A stretch of 64,000 nt of DNA, from positions 1 to 64,000 of the forward strand of contig JAFGXL010000015.1 in assembly GCA_016936655.1 (NCBI GenBank). Direction: 5' to 3'. The notes beneath the pieces are model-generated. The model saw only the letters and a list, made by a program, of their open reading frames with translations. It had not been told where the DNA came from and searched no databases. Position 1 is the stretch's first letter; each line of letters begins with the position of its first letter. Of this stretch, positions 27,801-36,445 are shown in pieces. The DNA is from Nitrospirota bacterium. GTDB taxonomy: Bacteria; Nitrospirota; Thermodesulfovibrionia; Thermodesulfovibrionales; Dissulfurispiraceae. A program made the position numbers and the translations under genes.

Positions 27801-27847
27801 AGATGATACTTCTTGCGATAGAAGACATCACCGAAAGGAATAAATAA
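24830..27847 (+). CDS. CheB-CheR-PAS fusion protein with altered CheB active site
   Basis: This 1005-residue protein starts behind AGGAGG with a basic, Ser/Lys-rich 45-residue head. A CheB methylesterase domain (about 50-240) keeps the serine motif GIGASAGGLEAL. Where relatives have Q-H-L, it reads PQLAPEHK, and where they have SGTGSDG it reads SGTGTEG. Two of the three catalytic residues (His, Asp) are therefore replaced. The CheR domain (about 250-515) looks intact: RVTSFFRDQKAF, WIPGCSTGEEAYSLA, DIDKQAIDMAR and FRNVLIYFN. A long Glu-rich coiled coil (about 685-760) and two PAS domains follow. In such fusions the coil and PAS parts link to cyclic-di-GMP or kinase signalling; a GGDEF-EAL gene follows directly. 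Methyltransferase activity is plausible; methylesterase activity is doubtful. Confidence 0.88.
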   Translation: MSTKQNDNGSKSKKKPISKKLSIPIAQKKNKTTAKPKTSLDKTNRIMNGNSFHIVGIGASAGGLEALDQFFKVMPSDSGMAFVLIPQLAPEHKSMMVELLQRHTEMNVMESKDGMPVKPNCVYIIPPDSDMTILRGTLQLLKPVERRGLRHPIDFFLRSLAEDRGEKAVCIVLSGTGTEGTLGLRAIKEKGGLVIVQDPKTTRFDGMPASAVATGLADYVLPPNKMPAQLLNYAKQTLARTSTQAVETKVNAPLQKIISLILSYTGHDFSEYKQNTILRRIEKRLAVLQIGDIEDYVSYLRNNPQEINQIFSELLIRVTSFFRDQKAFECIKNKILPHMFNNRTPDQPIRIWIPGCSTGEEAYSLAIIVQEYINTLREKYKVQIFAADIDKQAIDMARTGLYPDSISVDISPERLSRFFIKKSSAYKIRDEIRQMIVFAVQDIVKDPPFTKLDMISFRNVLIYFNTKLQKKVIPMLHYSLKPGGILFLGPSETTGDNADIFSTVDRKWKIFKAKDTSALRTTLFNVRRAAVQEQSPKLEQLKAPVKTQEASMVNLAEKIIMDQYAPTFVIINNKGECLYFHGKTNRYLQPPSGRANLNIIEMARAELRSELRTALRKTITHGKKVTVEGLKIKGASSLLTFNIEIHQPESLQGLLMVVFKELKLQKGQKALKTQPPSIKMKHYIEELEQELRSSKEQLHTANEELETTIQELRSTEEEFQSSTEELQSTIEELETSKEELQSVNEELTTVNSELQLTMDDAFTANNDLNNLISSTQIATVFLDKQLRIKRFTPATVNVLNLVETDVGRHIGDLALKLDYADLENEITRVLKMFTLNERVVKHRDGLWYLTRIVPYQTTGGTIDGAIITFIDITEQKKTEEALKDALNYAEGIVDTVRESLIILDKNMIVITANRSFYKTFKMSKEDVERKHIYKLGNRQWDIPALKELLEQILPENSRFDNFEVTHDFNDIGHKKMLLNARRLYEHSKQTQMILLAIEDITERNK

Positions 27848-27883
27848 GATGCTCTTCAATCTCAACTGCAAGCAGTGTGCTAA

Positions 27884-29743
27884 ATGATGAAAAAAAAGCT
27901 CGAAGACATTAATACGCTTCGCAAAAAAGCAGAAGAGCAGCTGCTGCATCAGACAAAGAAAATGCAAGGCATCTCAATGAAAGGAATTAAAAACCTCGCA
28001 CATGAACTCGGAACCTATCAGATCGAGCTGGAGATGCAGAATGAAGAGCTGCGCAGGGCACAGCAGGAGCTCGAAGCGTCACGCAGCAGGTATGCTGATC
28101 TTTATGATTTTGCACCGATCGGGTATTTCACCTTGGATAATAACGGACTGATAATGGAAGCAAATCTCTCTGGAGCTAAGCTTCTGGGTATTGATCGTCG
28201 GTATCTAATCAACAAGCCTTTTTCAGCCTTTGTTATCAGAGATGATCTATCCATTTTCAGAACGCACCTCCTGGAGACTATAGAAAAAAAACTTCGCATG
28301 ACCAGTGAACTGAGGATCAAGCAAAAAAATGGCGCCATACTCTTTGTTCAGCTGCAGAGCATATCGTCTAACGATAACGAAGATGGCTCAATTTTTTGCC
28401 GCACAGCGACAATCGATATCACAGAGCGCAGACATATGGAAGATGCGATCCGGCACCAAGCTAACCATGATGCGCTGACCAATATGCCTAACAGGCGGCT
28501 GTTGATGGAAATACTAACGGTTACTCTGGAGCAGGCTCGGCGTTCGCAGGACAAACTTGCCGTACTATTTCTCGATCTTGACCGTTTTAAATACATAAAT
28601 GACACACTGGGTCACAATGCCGGAGACATGCTGCTCAAAGAAGTAGTCTTGAGGCTACAAAACAGTGTACGCGCATCTGATACGATTTCGCGTACAGGAG
28701 GCGACGAGTTCAATATACTCCTGACTAAAATATCAGTCCCGGACGACATCCTCACAATTGCGCAAAAAGTTATTAATTCTTTCAGTAAACATTTTATGAT
28801 CAACGGCCATGAGCTTGACATAACAACCAGTATAGGTATTAGCATTTATCCGGAAGACGGCAAGAATATTGAAGAGCTGTTTAAGAATGCTGATATCGCT
28901 ATGTATCATGCAAAGGAACATGGCGGCAACTCGTATCAATTCTACAATCCTGCAATGAACATACGGTCAGTCGAACGCCTGCAGTTAGAAAGCCAGCTAA
29001 GCAGAGCTCTTAAACGATGTGAACTGACAGTCTACTACCAGCCGCAAATCACTATAGATACCCAGCAAATCTTTTCTGCCGAGGCATTGGTGCGCTGGCA
29101 GCATCCGGAAAAAGGAGTGATTGATCCAGTGCATTTCATCCCCCTCGCCGAAGAAACAGGATTTATTACCGCCATCGACGAATGGGTGCTCAAGACAGCC
29201 TGTTTGCAGGTCAACCAGTGGCATAATGCGGGCCTTAAAAACCTTTGTGTCGCAGTTAATCTTTCAGCCAAAGAGTTTCAAACAAAAGGAATTATTGAAA
29301 GGATAACAAGGATTCTGCGTGAAACCGGTCTAAATCCAGAGTATCTTTCTGTTGAAATTACCGAGAGCATTGTAATGCGAAACCTGGAGCTGATGCTTCC
29401 AAAAATTACCAAGCTGGCGGAAATGGGAATTGACATATCCATTGACGATTTCGGCACTGGCTATTCATCACTGAATTATCTTAAAAAACTGCCAATCCAG
29501 ACACTAAAGATCGATAAAACGTTCGTCCATGACATAACAATATCTGATGAAGACGAGGCAATTGTCGGTGCAGTAATAGCAATGGCAGGCAAGTTGAAAA
29601 TGAAGGTAATTGCTGAAGGTGTTGAGACAGCAGAACAAATGGCACATCTCAAGACATTAGGCTGCAACAAGATGCAGGGATACCTGTTCAGCAAACCAAT
29701 TTCAGCTCAAGAGTTCGGTGATTTATACAGAGTCAGTAAATAA
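27884..29743 (+). CDS. PAS-GGDEF-EAL cyclic-di-GMP enzyme
   Basis: The 619-residue cytoplasmic protein has an N-terminal coiled coil (YQIELEMQNEELRRAQQELE), one PAS domain (about 70-185), a GGDEF diguanylate cyclase domain with intact RTGGDEFNIL, and an EAL phosphodiesterase domain with SAEALVRWQHP, VEITES and DDFGTGYSSLNYL. Both catalytic signatures appear intact, so it may make, break or only sense cyclic-di-GMP. It begins 36 bases after the CheB-CheR gene with no clear ribosome-binding site, so translation is probably coupled. The N-terminal coil and PAS resemble those following CheB-CheR in related signalling operons. Confidence 0.92.
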   Translation: MMKKKLEDINTLRKKAEEQLLHQTKKMQGISMKGIKNLAHELGTYQIELEMQNEELRRAQQELEASRSRYADLYDFAPIGYFTLDNNGLIMEANLSGAKLLGIDRRYLINKPFSAFVIRDDLSIFRTHLLETIEKKLRMTSELRIKQKNGAILFVQLQSISSNDNEDGSIFCRTATIDITERRHMEDAIRHQANHDALTNMPNRRLLMEILTVTLEQARRSQDKLAVLFLDLDRFKYINDTLGHNAGDMLLKEVVLRLQNSVRASDTISRTGGDEFNILLTKISVPDDILTIAQKVINSFSKHFMINGHELDITTSIGISIYPEDGKNIEELFKNADIAMYHAKEHGGNSYQFYNPAMNIRSVERLQLESQLSRALKRCELTVYYQPQITIDTQQIFSAEALVRWQHPEKGVIDPVHFIPLAEETGFITAIDEWVLKTACLQVNQWHNAGLKNLCVAVNLSAKEFQTKGIIERITRILRETGLNPEYLSVEITESIVMRNLELMLPKITKLAEMGIDISIDDFGTGYSSLNYLKKLPIQTLKIDKTFVHDITISDEDEAIVGAVIAMAGKLKMKVIAEGVETAEQMAHLKTLGCNKMQGYLFSKPISAQEFGDLYRVSK

Positions 29744-29859
29744 GAATTACCAAAACTGGACTTGCTGTACTATTTAGGCACTTGTTGAAGTACAATTATC
29801 GTCCTCGGCGTTACTGAGAAACAGGGTGGCAGAAATCAATACATATAATTAGTTTTTAA
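29744..29859. other. Spacer before tRNA-Ala, no gene seen
   Basis: These 116 bases between the GGDEF-EAL gene and tRNA-Ala show no coding potential and no strong hairpin. If the stretch 22683-29862 is an integrated island, this is its tRNA-proximal end, but no integrase remains are visible. Confidence 0.3.
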
Positions 29860-29935
<76 letters not shown>

Positions 29936-30190
29936 TTCTATTTGAAACCGCTTAAATCTTTTTTGAACATAAACATTATCATCAATCTGATATTGTTGTC
30001 AAGAATACCATCCATAAGTAACTTGCAGTCTCCACAGGGCGATACAGCATAACTTAAGCTAATCCGCCCTCTAAAAAAACTTCATTGTCAGCGGCACATA
30101 AATAACAGACCCGTTTCTGTATACAAGCAGAAGTATGATCTTTCCAGCTGACCATTGTTTATATCGCAGGCTTTTGTTAATATTATTTTT
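29936..30190. other. Intergenic stretch, nothing recognised
   Basis: This 255-base region separates the minus-strand tRNA-Ala from the plus-strand nucleotidyltransferase gene. It should carry both promoters. I saw no ORF with support, no riboswitch and no strong inverted repeat. Confidence 0.3.
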
Positions 30191-30586
30191 ATGACAAGAT
30201 TAGTTGTATGCGGTGGCACATTTGATCATTTTCATCCAGGTCATACCTATTTTCTGCAGCAGGCCCGGTCACTAGGCGACAGCCTTACAGTAGTAGTTGC
30301 CCGTGATGAAACTGTGCTCAGAATTAAAGGTTTTCTTCCTACTGATAGTGAAGAGACCAGGCTAAAAAATGTGCGGCAATGCGGAATTGCAGATAAAGTG
30401 ATGCTCGGCAACTACGGAGAGGATCTGTTTGTGATTATTGATGAGATTGAACCCTCCATTATTGCACTTGGATATGACCAGCGTATGTCTGAAGCAGAGA
30501 TGGGGTGCAGGTTTCCGAACTGCCAGATAATAAGGCTAAAATCATTTCATCCGGAAAAATACAAATCATCTTATTTCAGAAAATAA
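30191..30586 (+). CDS. Cytidylyltransferase-like nucleotidyltransferase, RibL (archaeal-type FAD synthase)-like
   Basis: The ATG at 30191 gives a compact 131-residue protein. It has the HxGH nucleotidyltransferase motif in CGGTFDHFHPGHTYFLQQA, VVARDETVLRIKG, and the late motif IIALGYDQRM, which is typical of archaeal RibL FAD synthases and their bacterial relatives, more than of TagD glycerol-phosphate cytidylyltransferases. It would transfer AMP or CMP to a phosphorylated substrate; FMN is the best guess. No flavin genes are adjacent, so the substrate stays open. Confidence 0.75.
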   Translation: MTRLVVCGGTFDHFHPGHTYFLQQARSLGDSLTVVVARDETVLRIKGFLPTDSEETRLKNVRQCGIADKVMLGNYGEDLFVIIDEIEPSIIALGYDQRMSEAEMGCRFPNCQIIRLKSFHPEKYKSSYFRK

Positions 30587-30698
30587 TCAGATCTTCAGAG
30601 GTATGATGCCAATTTATCAGCAGTGCAGATAGACAACCAAAACTTCATAACCTTGATAAACTGCCTCTGCAATTAAATAATCAGCACATAAAATTGAC

Positions 30699-30740
30699 AA
30701 AAAAAAAGGGATGACCCGCTTTTCCGGATCATCCCTTTTG
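30699..30740 (-). terminator. Rho-independent terminator of atpB-atpE
   Basis: On the minus strand a stem AAAAGGGATGATCCGG pairs with the GGGTCATCCCTTTT side around a short AAAAGC loop, followed by a run of Ts. It starts 13 bases after the atpE stop, so atpE ends the unit. Confidence 0.85.
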
Positions 30741-30752
30741 TAATCAGATTAA

Positions 30753-31106
30753 TTAGAAAATCTTGAACGGATTTGCGAAGAGCACGATCAGAACAACAAC
30801 CAGTGCGTAGATCGCTAGTGACTCGATAAGAGCCATACCGATAATCATTGTGGTTGTTATCTTTCCTGAAGCGCCGGGGTTTCTGGAAACACCCTCTGTT
30901 GCGCCTTTCAGACCGAGACCCATACCAATGCCTGTTCCAAGTGCAGCAAGACCTATTGCGAATCCGAGACCCATGGTTACGAATCCAAAATCAATCTGCT
31001 GTTTTACCTGGCTGACCGCATCTCCCGGTTCAGCTGCGAGCGCAAATGAGGTTAATGCTACCAGCGCAAAGGCTGCAAGAATAATGGTTGTAAAAACTTT
31101 CCTCAT
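30753..31106 (-). CDS. atpE: ATP synthase F0 subunit c
   Basis: The ATG at 31106 follows GGAGGAG. The 117-residue protein is longer than usual because it has an N-terminal signal-like helix ([24 protein letters not shown]) before the two membrane helices. Helix one holds the Gly-rich [17 protein letters not shown]; helix two holds the ion-binding glutamate in [14 protein letters not shown]. The first helix has Met where sodium-type c subunits have Gln, so proton coupling is more likely. It follows atpB after 26 bases. The F1 genes and atpF are not in the window, so the atp genes are split in this genome. Confidence 0.95.
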   Translation of the reverse strand: MRKVFTTIILAAFALVALTSFALAAEPGDAVSQVKQQIDFGFVTMGLGFAIGLAALGTGIGMGLGLKGATEGVSRNPGASGKITTTMIIGMALIESLAIYALVVVLIVLFANPFKIF

Positions 31107-31132
31107 AAGACTCCTCCTTTCAATAAGAAATT

Positions 31133-31810
31133 TTAGTGCGCGTCTTCGACTGCGCCTGCAAGATATAAACATGTGAGCAGTATAAAGACATATGCCTGTA
31201 TAACACTCACAAGAACACCCAGTATTAGAATCGGAACCGGTACGATAGCCGGCACTAGCATTCCCAAAATTATCAGTATCATATGTTTAGCCATCATGTT
31301 GCCGAAAAGTCGAACAGACAGCGTGACAGGCCTTGCTATGTGTCCAAGGGTCTCGAGTATAAAGAAAAAGACCATGGCGGGAAAAGCATAGACAGATCTG
31401 AAGGAACCTACAAAATGGTTGATGTATTTAAACTTGTGAACTTTGATGCCATAGTAGTGTGTAGCGAGAAATACCGGAACAGCCATTGATGCTGTCATGT
31501 TGATATTGCTGGTTGGTGAATCAAAACCTGGTATCAGACCCATTATGTTACATGTAAAAATGTAGAGTCCGATTGTTCCTATCAATGGGAAAAACTTGTC
31601 TCCCCAATCATGCCCTATATTGCTCCTTGCTGTTGTTAGAAAAAACTCAGCTACTGATTCCATGACATTCTGGAGGCCTGTTGGCACAAGGCTTAACCTA
31701 CCGCGAAGCACAAGGGCCACACTTATAAGAATAGCCATTGCGAGCCATGAATAAGATACATACGGCGGGATATTCGGCAATACTGCGTGTAAAAATGCTG
31801 GAGCTTCCAC
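31133..31810 (-). CDS. atpB: ATP synthase F0 subunit a
   Basis: This 225-residue membrane protein starts with GTG at 31810 behind GGGAGG. It has five or so membrane helices and the essential arginine in [20 protein letters not shown], the stator residue that faces the c-ring, and the C-terminal [24 protein letters not shown]. It is followed by atpE. A well-formed sigma-70 promoter lies just upstream, so atpB is the first gene of a two-gene unit; no atpI was seen. Confidence 0.95.
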   Translation of the reverse strand: MEAPAFLHAVLPNIPPYVSYSWLAMAILISVALVLRGRLSLVPTGLQNVMESVAEFFLTTARSNIGHDWGDKFFPLIGTIGLYIFTCNIMGLIPGFDSPTSNINMTASMAVPVFLATHYYGIKVHKFKYINHFVGSFRSVYAFPAMVFFFILETLGHIARPVTLSVRLFGNMMAKHMILIILGMLVPAIVPVPILILGVLVSVIQAYVFILLTCLYLAGAVEDAH

Positions 31811-31840
31811 TTCTACCTCCCGATTAAAAATTGACTCAAT

Positions 31841-31869
31841 ATTTTAATTATCCTATACAGAATTGTCAA
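31841..31869 (-). promoter_or_regulatory. Sigma-70 promoter of atpB-atpE
   Basis: On the minus strand TTGACA and TAAAAT are separated by exactly 17 bases, with the GTG start of atpB about 31 bases after the -10. This is one of the best consensus promoters in the window and fits a highly expressed gene. Confidence 0.7.
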
Positions 31870-31889
31870 ACATTCATTTTTTATGACTT

Positions 31890-32759
31890 TTATTTCAACG
31901 CTTTCATCAGCATCATTGAGCCTTTTTCGAGTCCAAGCACGCCTGACACAACATCACATTTTGACTGAAAGAGATAGTAAACATCCCTGCCAGCGAGCCT
32001 GAGATCATTATGCCCCTGAAGCGTCTCAAAATTGCCCTGTCCTTTGCTTATGATACATTTTGCAGCATCAAACTCTTTTATAAATTCCTGCGAAGACATC
32101 TCTAGTATTGTGCCTATCGCATCAGAGCCGTTGTCTATCACCCTGCATACGGATGAGAGGTCGGATTCATCAGCATCCGCCATTGTGACATCATTAAGCA
32201 CAGCAGAGCCTTTGACTACAGCTGTAACCTTGACATCAAGCAACTGGAGCGTCTCTATTAATATCCTGTCAAAAACAACCTCTCCTGCATTGTCTAGCAG
32301 GTAGAGAGCCTCTTTTGATTCAAGCACGGATTGTTTGAAGAGTGCATAGTCATCAACCGCGATCTTTTCAGCAAGAGCCTTTTTAATTGTTCCTTCTATA
32401 TCTATTGATGTGAATATGCCGAAATCTATTATGTTGCCTGCTATCGCTATCCTCGCTGCTGTCCAGAGCGGGTCAGGACTTTTATCAACCATAGCCTTCA
32501 GCTCTGGATATAGTCCGAGAGCTAGCCTGTTATACTCAGATTTTATTTTGCCGAACGGATCTCTGCCGATCATCTGCCTCAGCTTTCTGTGTATCTGTGT
32601 TGTGGTGTGAGCCGGAGATAATGAAAGATCAGCGGCTTTTATATCATCGCAAACGCTTTTGAGGGCTGCTTCTTCAATATGGGCGCAGTCCGGATTCAGC
32701 CGCAGGGCTATAAGCACCTGTTTGAAAAAGCAGGGGAAACAGTCAGGATATATTCTCAT
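31890..32759 (-). CDS. DUF89 (ARMT1-like) metal-dependent phosphatase family protein
   Basis: The 289-residue protein begins MRIYPDCFPCFFKQVLIALR, the CxxC start of DUF89 subfamily I. It has the metal-site motif YLLDNAGEVVFDRIL, TAVVKGSAVLNDVTMADA, and SKGQGNFETLQG, all expected for the fold. Characterised DUF89 proteins are Mn/Ni-dependent phosphatases that clear damaged phosphometabolites. It lies four bases after purD, so it may deal with a purine-pathway sugar phosphate, by inference from position only. Confidence 0.82.
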   Translation of the reverse strand: MRIYPDCFPCFFKQVLIALRLNPDCAHIEEAALKSVCDDIKAADLSLSPAHTTTQIHRKLRQMIGRDPFGKIKSEYNRLALGLYPELKAMVDKSPDPLWTAARIAIAGNIIDFGIFTSIDIEGTIKKALAEKIAVDDYALFKQSVLESKEALYLLDNAGEVVFDRILIETLQLLDVKVTAVVKGSAVLNDVTMADADESDLSSVCRVIDNGSDAIGTILEMSSQEFIKEFDAAKCIISKGQGNFETLQGHNDLRLAGRDVYYLFQSKCDVVSGVLGLEKGSMMLMKALK

Positions 32760-32763
32760 TGTT

Positions 32764-34053
32764 TCAGCTTCTGCTTTCCTGTATTCTTCTTAGCGCCTTG
32801 TCAGAGATATCCTTTCTGAACTGCATGCCTTCAAAGCTTATGCAGTTTACAGCTTCATAAGCATGCTTCTTTGCATCAGCAATAGTGCTGCCGAGAGCTG
32901 TAACACCAAGCACCCTGCCTCCGCTTGTTGCTATATCATTCCCCTTGAAGGATGTGCCCGCGTGAAAGACTGTAACATTATCGAGAGCTTCGGCATCTTT
33001 AAGGCCTTTAATAACCTTGCCTTTTTCATAAGAGGCCGGGTATCCGCCTGAAGCCATGACAACGCATACAGAAGGTTCATCATGCCACTCGATATTTATA
33101 TCAGCAAGACGCTCCTCGGTTATCGCAAGCGCTATCTCAGCAAGATCGCTCTTAAGCCTTGTGAGTATAACCTGCGTCTCAGGGTCTCCAAATCTGCAAT
33201 TGTACTCAAGCACCTTAGGCTCCCCGTCCTTTATCATCAGGCCAGCATATAAAACACCCTTGTATTTGATGCCCTCCCTCTTGAGTCCTTCAAGGGTCGG
33301 ACGCATCACCTTTTCTATTATCTTATCTTCCACTTCTGGAGTTACAACAGGCGCAGGGCTGTATGTTCCCATGCCGCCTGTGTTTGGGCCTTTGTCATTG
33401 TCAAAAATGCGCTTGTGATCCTGTGAGCTAACCATCGGCACTATCGTCTTCCCATCAGTAAATGCCATGTATGATGCCTCTTCACCCTGAAGGCAATCCT
33501 CAATTACCACTCTGTCGCCAGCTTCGCCGAAGGCCCTGTCCTTCATGATAATTTTAAGCGCCTCTCTTGCTTCATCAAATGTAGAGGGTATGAATACGCC
33601 CTTGCCTGCAGCAAGCCCGTCAGCCTTTATGACTATCGGCAAACCCTTTAGACGCACATAATCTTCTGCATGCAGATATGATGAGAAGACCTTATAGTCA
33701 GCAGTAGGTATGCGGTACTGGCGGAGAAAGTCCTTGCAGAACACCTTGCTAGACTCGAGCATTGCTCCGGCTTTTAAAGGCGCAAATATGCGCCTGCCCT
33801 CTTTTTCAAAGGCATCTGCTATGCCGCGCGAAAGCGGCTCTTCAGGACCAACTATTGTGAGATCTATCCATTCGTACTTAACAAAATCGATAAGGTTTGT
33901 GAAGTCAGACAGGCCTATGTCAACGCACTCAGCCATGCCCGCTATGCCTGCATTGCCAGGTGCGCAATAAATTTTATCTACAAGCCTCGACTGCGACAGT
34001 TTCCATACAAGCGCATGCTCTCTACCGCCGCTCCCGATTACCAATACCTTCAT
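32764..34053 (-). CDS. purD: Phosphoribosylamine-glycine ligase
   Basis: The ATG at 34053 after GAGGG gives 429 residues, the normal length. This ATP-grasp enzyme makes GAR in purine synthesis step two. It has VLVIGSGGREHALVWKL, GPEEPLSRGIADAF, IKADGLAAGKGVFI, and SSQDHKRIFDNDKGPNTGGM with the metal-binding EYNCRFGDPETQ. It follows purH and precedes the DUF89 gene on the same strand, forming purH-purD-DUF89. Confidence 0.95.
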   Translation of the reverse strand: MKVLVIGSGGREHALVWKLSQSRLVDKIYCAPGNAGIAGMAECVDIGLSDFTNLIDFVKYEWIDLTIVGPEEPLSRGIADAFEKEGRRIFAPLKAGAMLESSKVFCKDFLRQYRIPTADYKVFSSYLHAEDYVRLKGLPIVIKADGLAAGKGVFIPSTFDEAREALKIIMKDRAFGEAGDRVVIEDCLQGEEASYMAFTDGKTIVPMVSSQDHKRIFDNDKGPNTGGMGTYSPAPVVTPEVEDKIIEKVMRPTLEGLKREGIKYKGVLYAGLMIKDGEPKVLEYNCRFGDPETQVILTRLKSDLAEIALAITEERLADINIEWHDEPSVCVVMASGGYPASYEKGKVIKGLKDAEALDNVTVFHAGTSFKGNDIATSGGRVLGVTALGSTIADAKKHAYEAVNCISFEGMQFRKDISDKALRRIQESRS

Positions 34054-34106
34054 GTATCCCTCGCTTTTGCCTATGCAGCCCTGCATATAAAACAGAGCTG
34101 ATAATT

Positions 34107-35657
34107 TTAGTGCCTGAAATGCCTGTTCCCTGCAAGTATCATCGCCATGCCATGCTCATCAGCAGCATCAATCACTTCCTGATCCTTTAGCGAGCCGCCT
34201 GGCTGCACAACAGCCGTAACACCCATCTCGTGCAGCACATCAAGCCCGTCCCTAAACGGGAAGAATCCGTCAGAAGCAACAACAGAACCCTTTATCTGGA
34301 GCACTGCGTTTGATGCGCCTGCCTTTGCAGCAAATACCCTGCTAGTCTGTCCCACGCCTATGCCTGTTGTCATGTCCTTTAGGGCGTAGACAATGGAGTT
34401 GGATTTAACATGCTTGCATATCTTCCATGCAAACTCCAGAGCATCCAGCTCATCAGCGCTAGGATGCCTCTTTGTGACAGCTTTTATTGCTGCCACATCC
34501 TCTGATGAGTAGTCCCACTGCTGGAGCAGCAGTCCGCCTGCTATGCGCTTTATGTCCCATGAAGCAGGTCTGTTCTTTTTCGGGTCTGTTATTGAGGGCA
34601 GTTCTAGCAGCCTGACATTCTGCTTCTTTGCGAATAGATCGAGCGCCTCTTTTGAGAATGAAGGTGCTATTATCACCTCGAGGAATATCTTTGACATCTC
34701 TTCAGCAGCCTCAGCATCCACCTCGCAGTTGAATGCTACAACACCGCCGAATGCTGAGAGAGGATCCGTCTTGAGCGCCTTTCTGTAAGCATCAGCCACT
34801 TTATCTGCTGTGCCGACTCCGCATGGGTTGTTATGCTTTATGATGGAGCAGGTCTTTTTATTGAATTCGAGTGTGAGCAAAAGCGCACAGTTTGCATCGA
34901 GGTAGTTGTTGAATGACATCTCTTTGCCCTGCAGAACCTTTGCATCCGGCAGTACAAGACCGGAGCTTCTCTCTTTATATATAGCTGCCTTCTGATGCGG
35001 GTTTTCGCCGTATCTGAGCACAGCCACTCTCTTGAGTGATGTTGTAAATGCCTCAGGGAACTGCGGCTCTTTGTCTATAACGCCTGTAAGATAATCGGCT
35101 ATAAGCGTGTCGTAGCGTGATGTATGAACAAACACCTTTCTTGCGAGATTAAGTTTTGTATCCCTGCTAACATCACCGCTCTTTTTCAGTTCATCAAGCA
35201 CAACGCTGTAGTCTGAAGGATCAACAATAACTGCAACATCCTGATAATTCTTTGATGCTGCCCTCAGCATTGTAGGGCCGCCGATGTCTATATTCTCTAT
35301 TGCTGTCTCAAAAGCAACATCAGGCTTTGATATGGTCTGTTCAAACGGATAAAGATTTACAACCACAATGTCTATCGGAGGGATGTCATGCTTCTTTGTG
35401 TCCTCCATATCTTCTTTGCTTGCGCGTCTTGCTAAAAGGCCGCCATGTATCTTGGGGTGTAGGGTCTTGAGTCTGCCGTCGAGCATCTCAGGAAATCCAG
35501 TGTAGTCAGACACCTCGATAACCTTTATGCCTGCATCACGCAGAGCCTTTGCTGTGCCGCCTGTTGAGAGGATTTCAACTCCCATCGCATTAAGCTCTCT
35601 GGCAAACTCGACTATGCCAGCCTTGTCAGAAACGCTCATCAAAGCTCTTTTTACCAT
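34107..35657 (-). CDS. purH: Bifunctional AICAR transformylase/IMP cyclohydrolase
   Basis: The 516-residue protein catalyses the last two steps of IMP synthesis and uses 10-formyl-THF, which ties it to the folate genes in this window. The N-terminal MGS-like cyclohydrolase domain (about 1-195) has LMSVSDKAGIVEFA, STGGTAKALRDAG and MLDGRLKTLHPKIHGGLLA. The transformylase domain has RYGENPHQKAA, the KH pair in SIIKHNNPCGVG, and FPFRDGLDVLHEMGVTAVVQ. Length and motifs are complete. The ribosome-binding site is weak. Confidence 0.96.
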   Translation of the reverse strand: MVKRALMSVSDKAGIVEFARELNAMGVEILSTGGTAKALRDAGIKVIEVSDYTGFPEMLDGRLKTLHPKIHGGLLARRASKEDMEDTKKHDIPPIDIVVVNLYPFEQTISKPDVAFETAIENIDIGGPTMLRAASKNYQDVAVIVDPSDYSVVLDELKKSGDVSRDTKLNLARKVFVHTSRYDTLIADYLTGVIDKEPQFPEAFTTSLKRVAVLRYGENPHQKAAIYKERSSGLVLPDAKVLQGKEMSFNNYLDANCALLLTLEFNKKTCSIIKHNNPCGVGTADKVADAYRKALKTDPLSAFGGVVAFNCEVDAEAAEEMSKIFLEVIIAPSFSKEALDLFAKKQNVRLLELPSITDPKKNRPASWDIKRIAGGLLLQQWDYSSEDVAAIKAVTKRHPSADELDALEFAWKICKHVKSNSIVYALKDMTTGIGVGQTSRVFAAKAGASNAVLQIKGSVVASDGFFPFRDGLDVLHEMGVTAVVQPGGSLKDQEVIDAADEHGMAMILAGNRHFRH

Positions 35658-35724
35658 AGCATTACCCCCATATAGATATGATTATTCTTAATACACGCAG
35701 TAAACTTCCAGGAAAGTTATTTTA

Positions 35725-36408
35725 TCACAACATGCCCATTTGCTGTAGACTCACAAACTTACTGTCACCTATCACCACATGGTCAAGCACACTAATACCT
35801 ATAAGTTCGCCTGCGCTCCTAAGCCGCTTTGTAACTTCGATATCTTCGCTGCTCGGAGTCGGATCTCCGCTCGGGTGATTATGAACAAATATCACAGATT
35901 TTGCAGCCTCGCGCACGGCCTCTCGGAAAGCCTCTCTTGGATGGATAAGAGAATTTGTGAGAGTGCCTTCAGAAACCCTGTATTCTTTTACAAGCCTGTT
36001 TTTCGCATCGAGCAGGCAGCAGACAAAAAGCTCCTTTTTGGCTCCCTTGAACTTTGGTGAAAAAAACCTGAACACATCATCGCCCGAAGAGAATATTGGC
36101 GCAGACTGGTTGGTGCAGTTCATAACCCGTTTGCCGAGTTCAAAAGCAGACTTTATCTGAGCTATCTTTGCAGTGCCTATCCCGTTGAGAGATTTGAGAT
36201 CATTGACAGACGCAGCATCAATTCCGGATATGCTGCCGAATTTGTCGAGAAGAGAGATCGCGAGGTCCATTACGCCTCTGTCGCGGTCGCCTGTCCTTAG
36301 TATTATCGCCAGAAGCTGTGCATCAGAGAGGCTCGATGGGCCGTAGCTGATAAGCCGCTCTCTCGGCCTCTCGCCTTCAGGCCAGTCCTTCACCCTCTTT
36401 AGCGCCAT
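35725..36408 (-). CDS. radC: RadC/MPN-domain (JAB) DNA-repair-family protein
   Basis: The 227-residue protein has the N-terminal helix-hairpin-helix-like region (ERLISYGPSSLSDAQLLAIILRTG, split here; LKSLNGIGTAKIAQI) and the C-terminal JAB/MPN metal site HNHPSGDPTPSSEDIEVTKR, with both His, Ser and Asp present. A GGAGG lies before the start. Despite its name the family has no firm repair role. It sits 37 bases downstream of metG. Confidence 0.93.
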   Translation of the reverse strand: MALKRVKDWPEGERPRERLISYGPSSLSDAQLLAIILRTGDRDRGVMDLAISLLDKFGSISGIDAASVNDLKSLNGIGTAKIAQIKSAFELGKRVMNCTNQSAPIFSSGDDVFRFFSPKFKGAKKELFVCCLLDAKNRLVKEYRVSEGTLTNSLIHPREAFREAVREAAKSVIFVHNHPSGDPTPSSEDIEVTKRLRSAGELIGISVLDHVVIGDSKFVSLQQMGML

Positions 36409-36445
36409 ACTGAAACCTCCGAAAAAGCTGCGGAAGGATTATTGT

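Noticed and set aside
31107-31172. Longer N-terminus of AtpE starting at 31172
   Set aside because: The extension is Arg-rich, overlaps atpB, and the ATG at 31106 has a GGAGGAG site in front of a normal signal segment.
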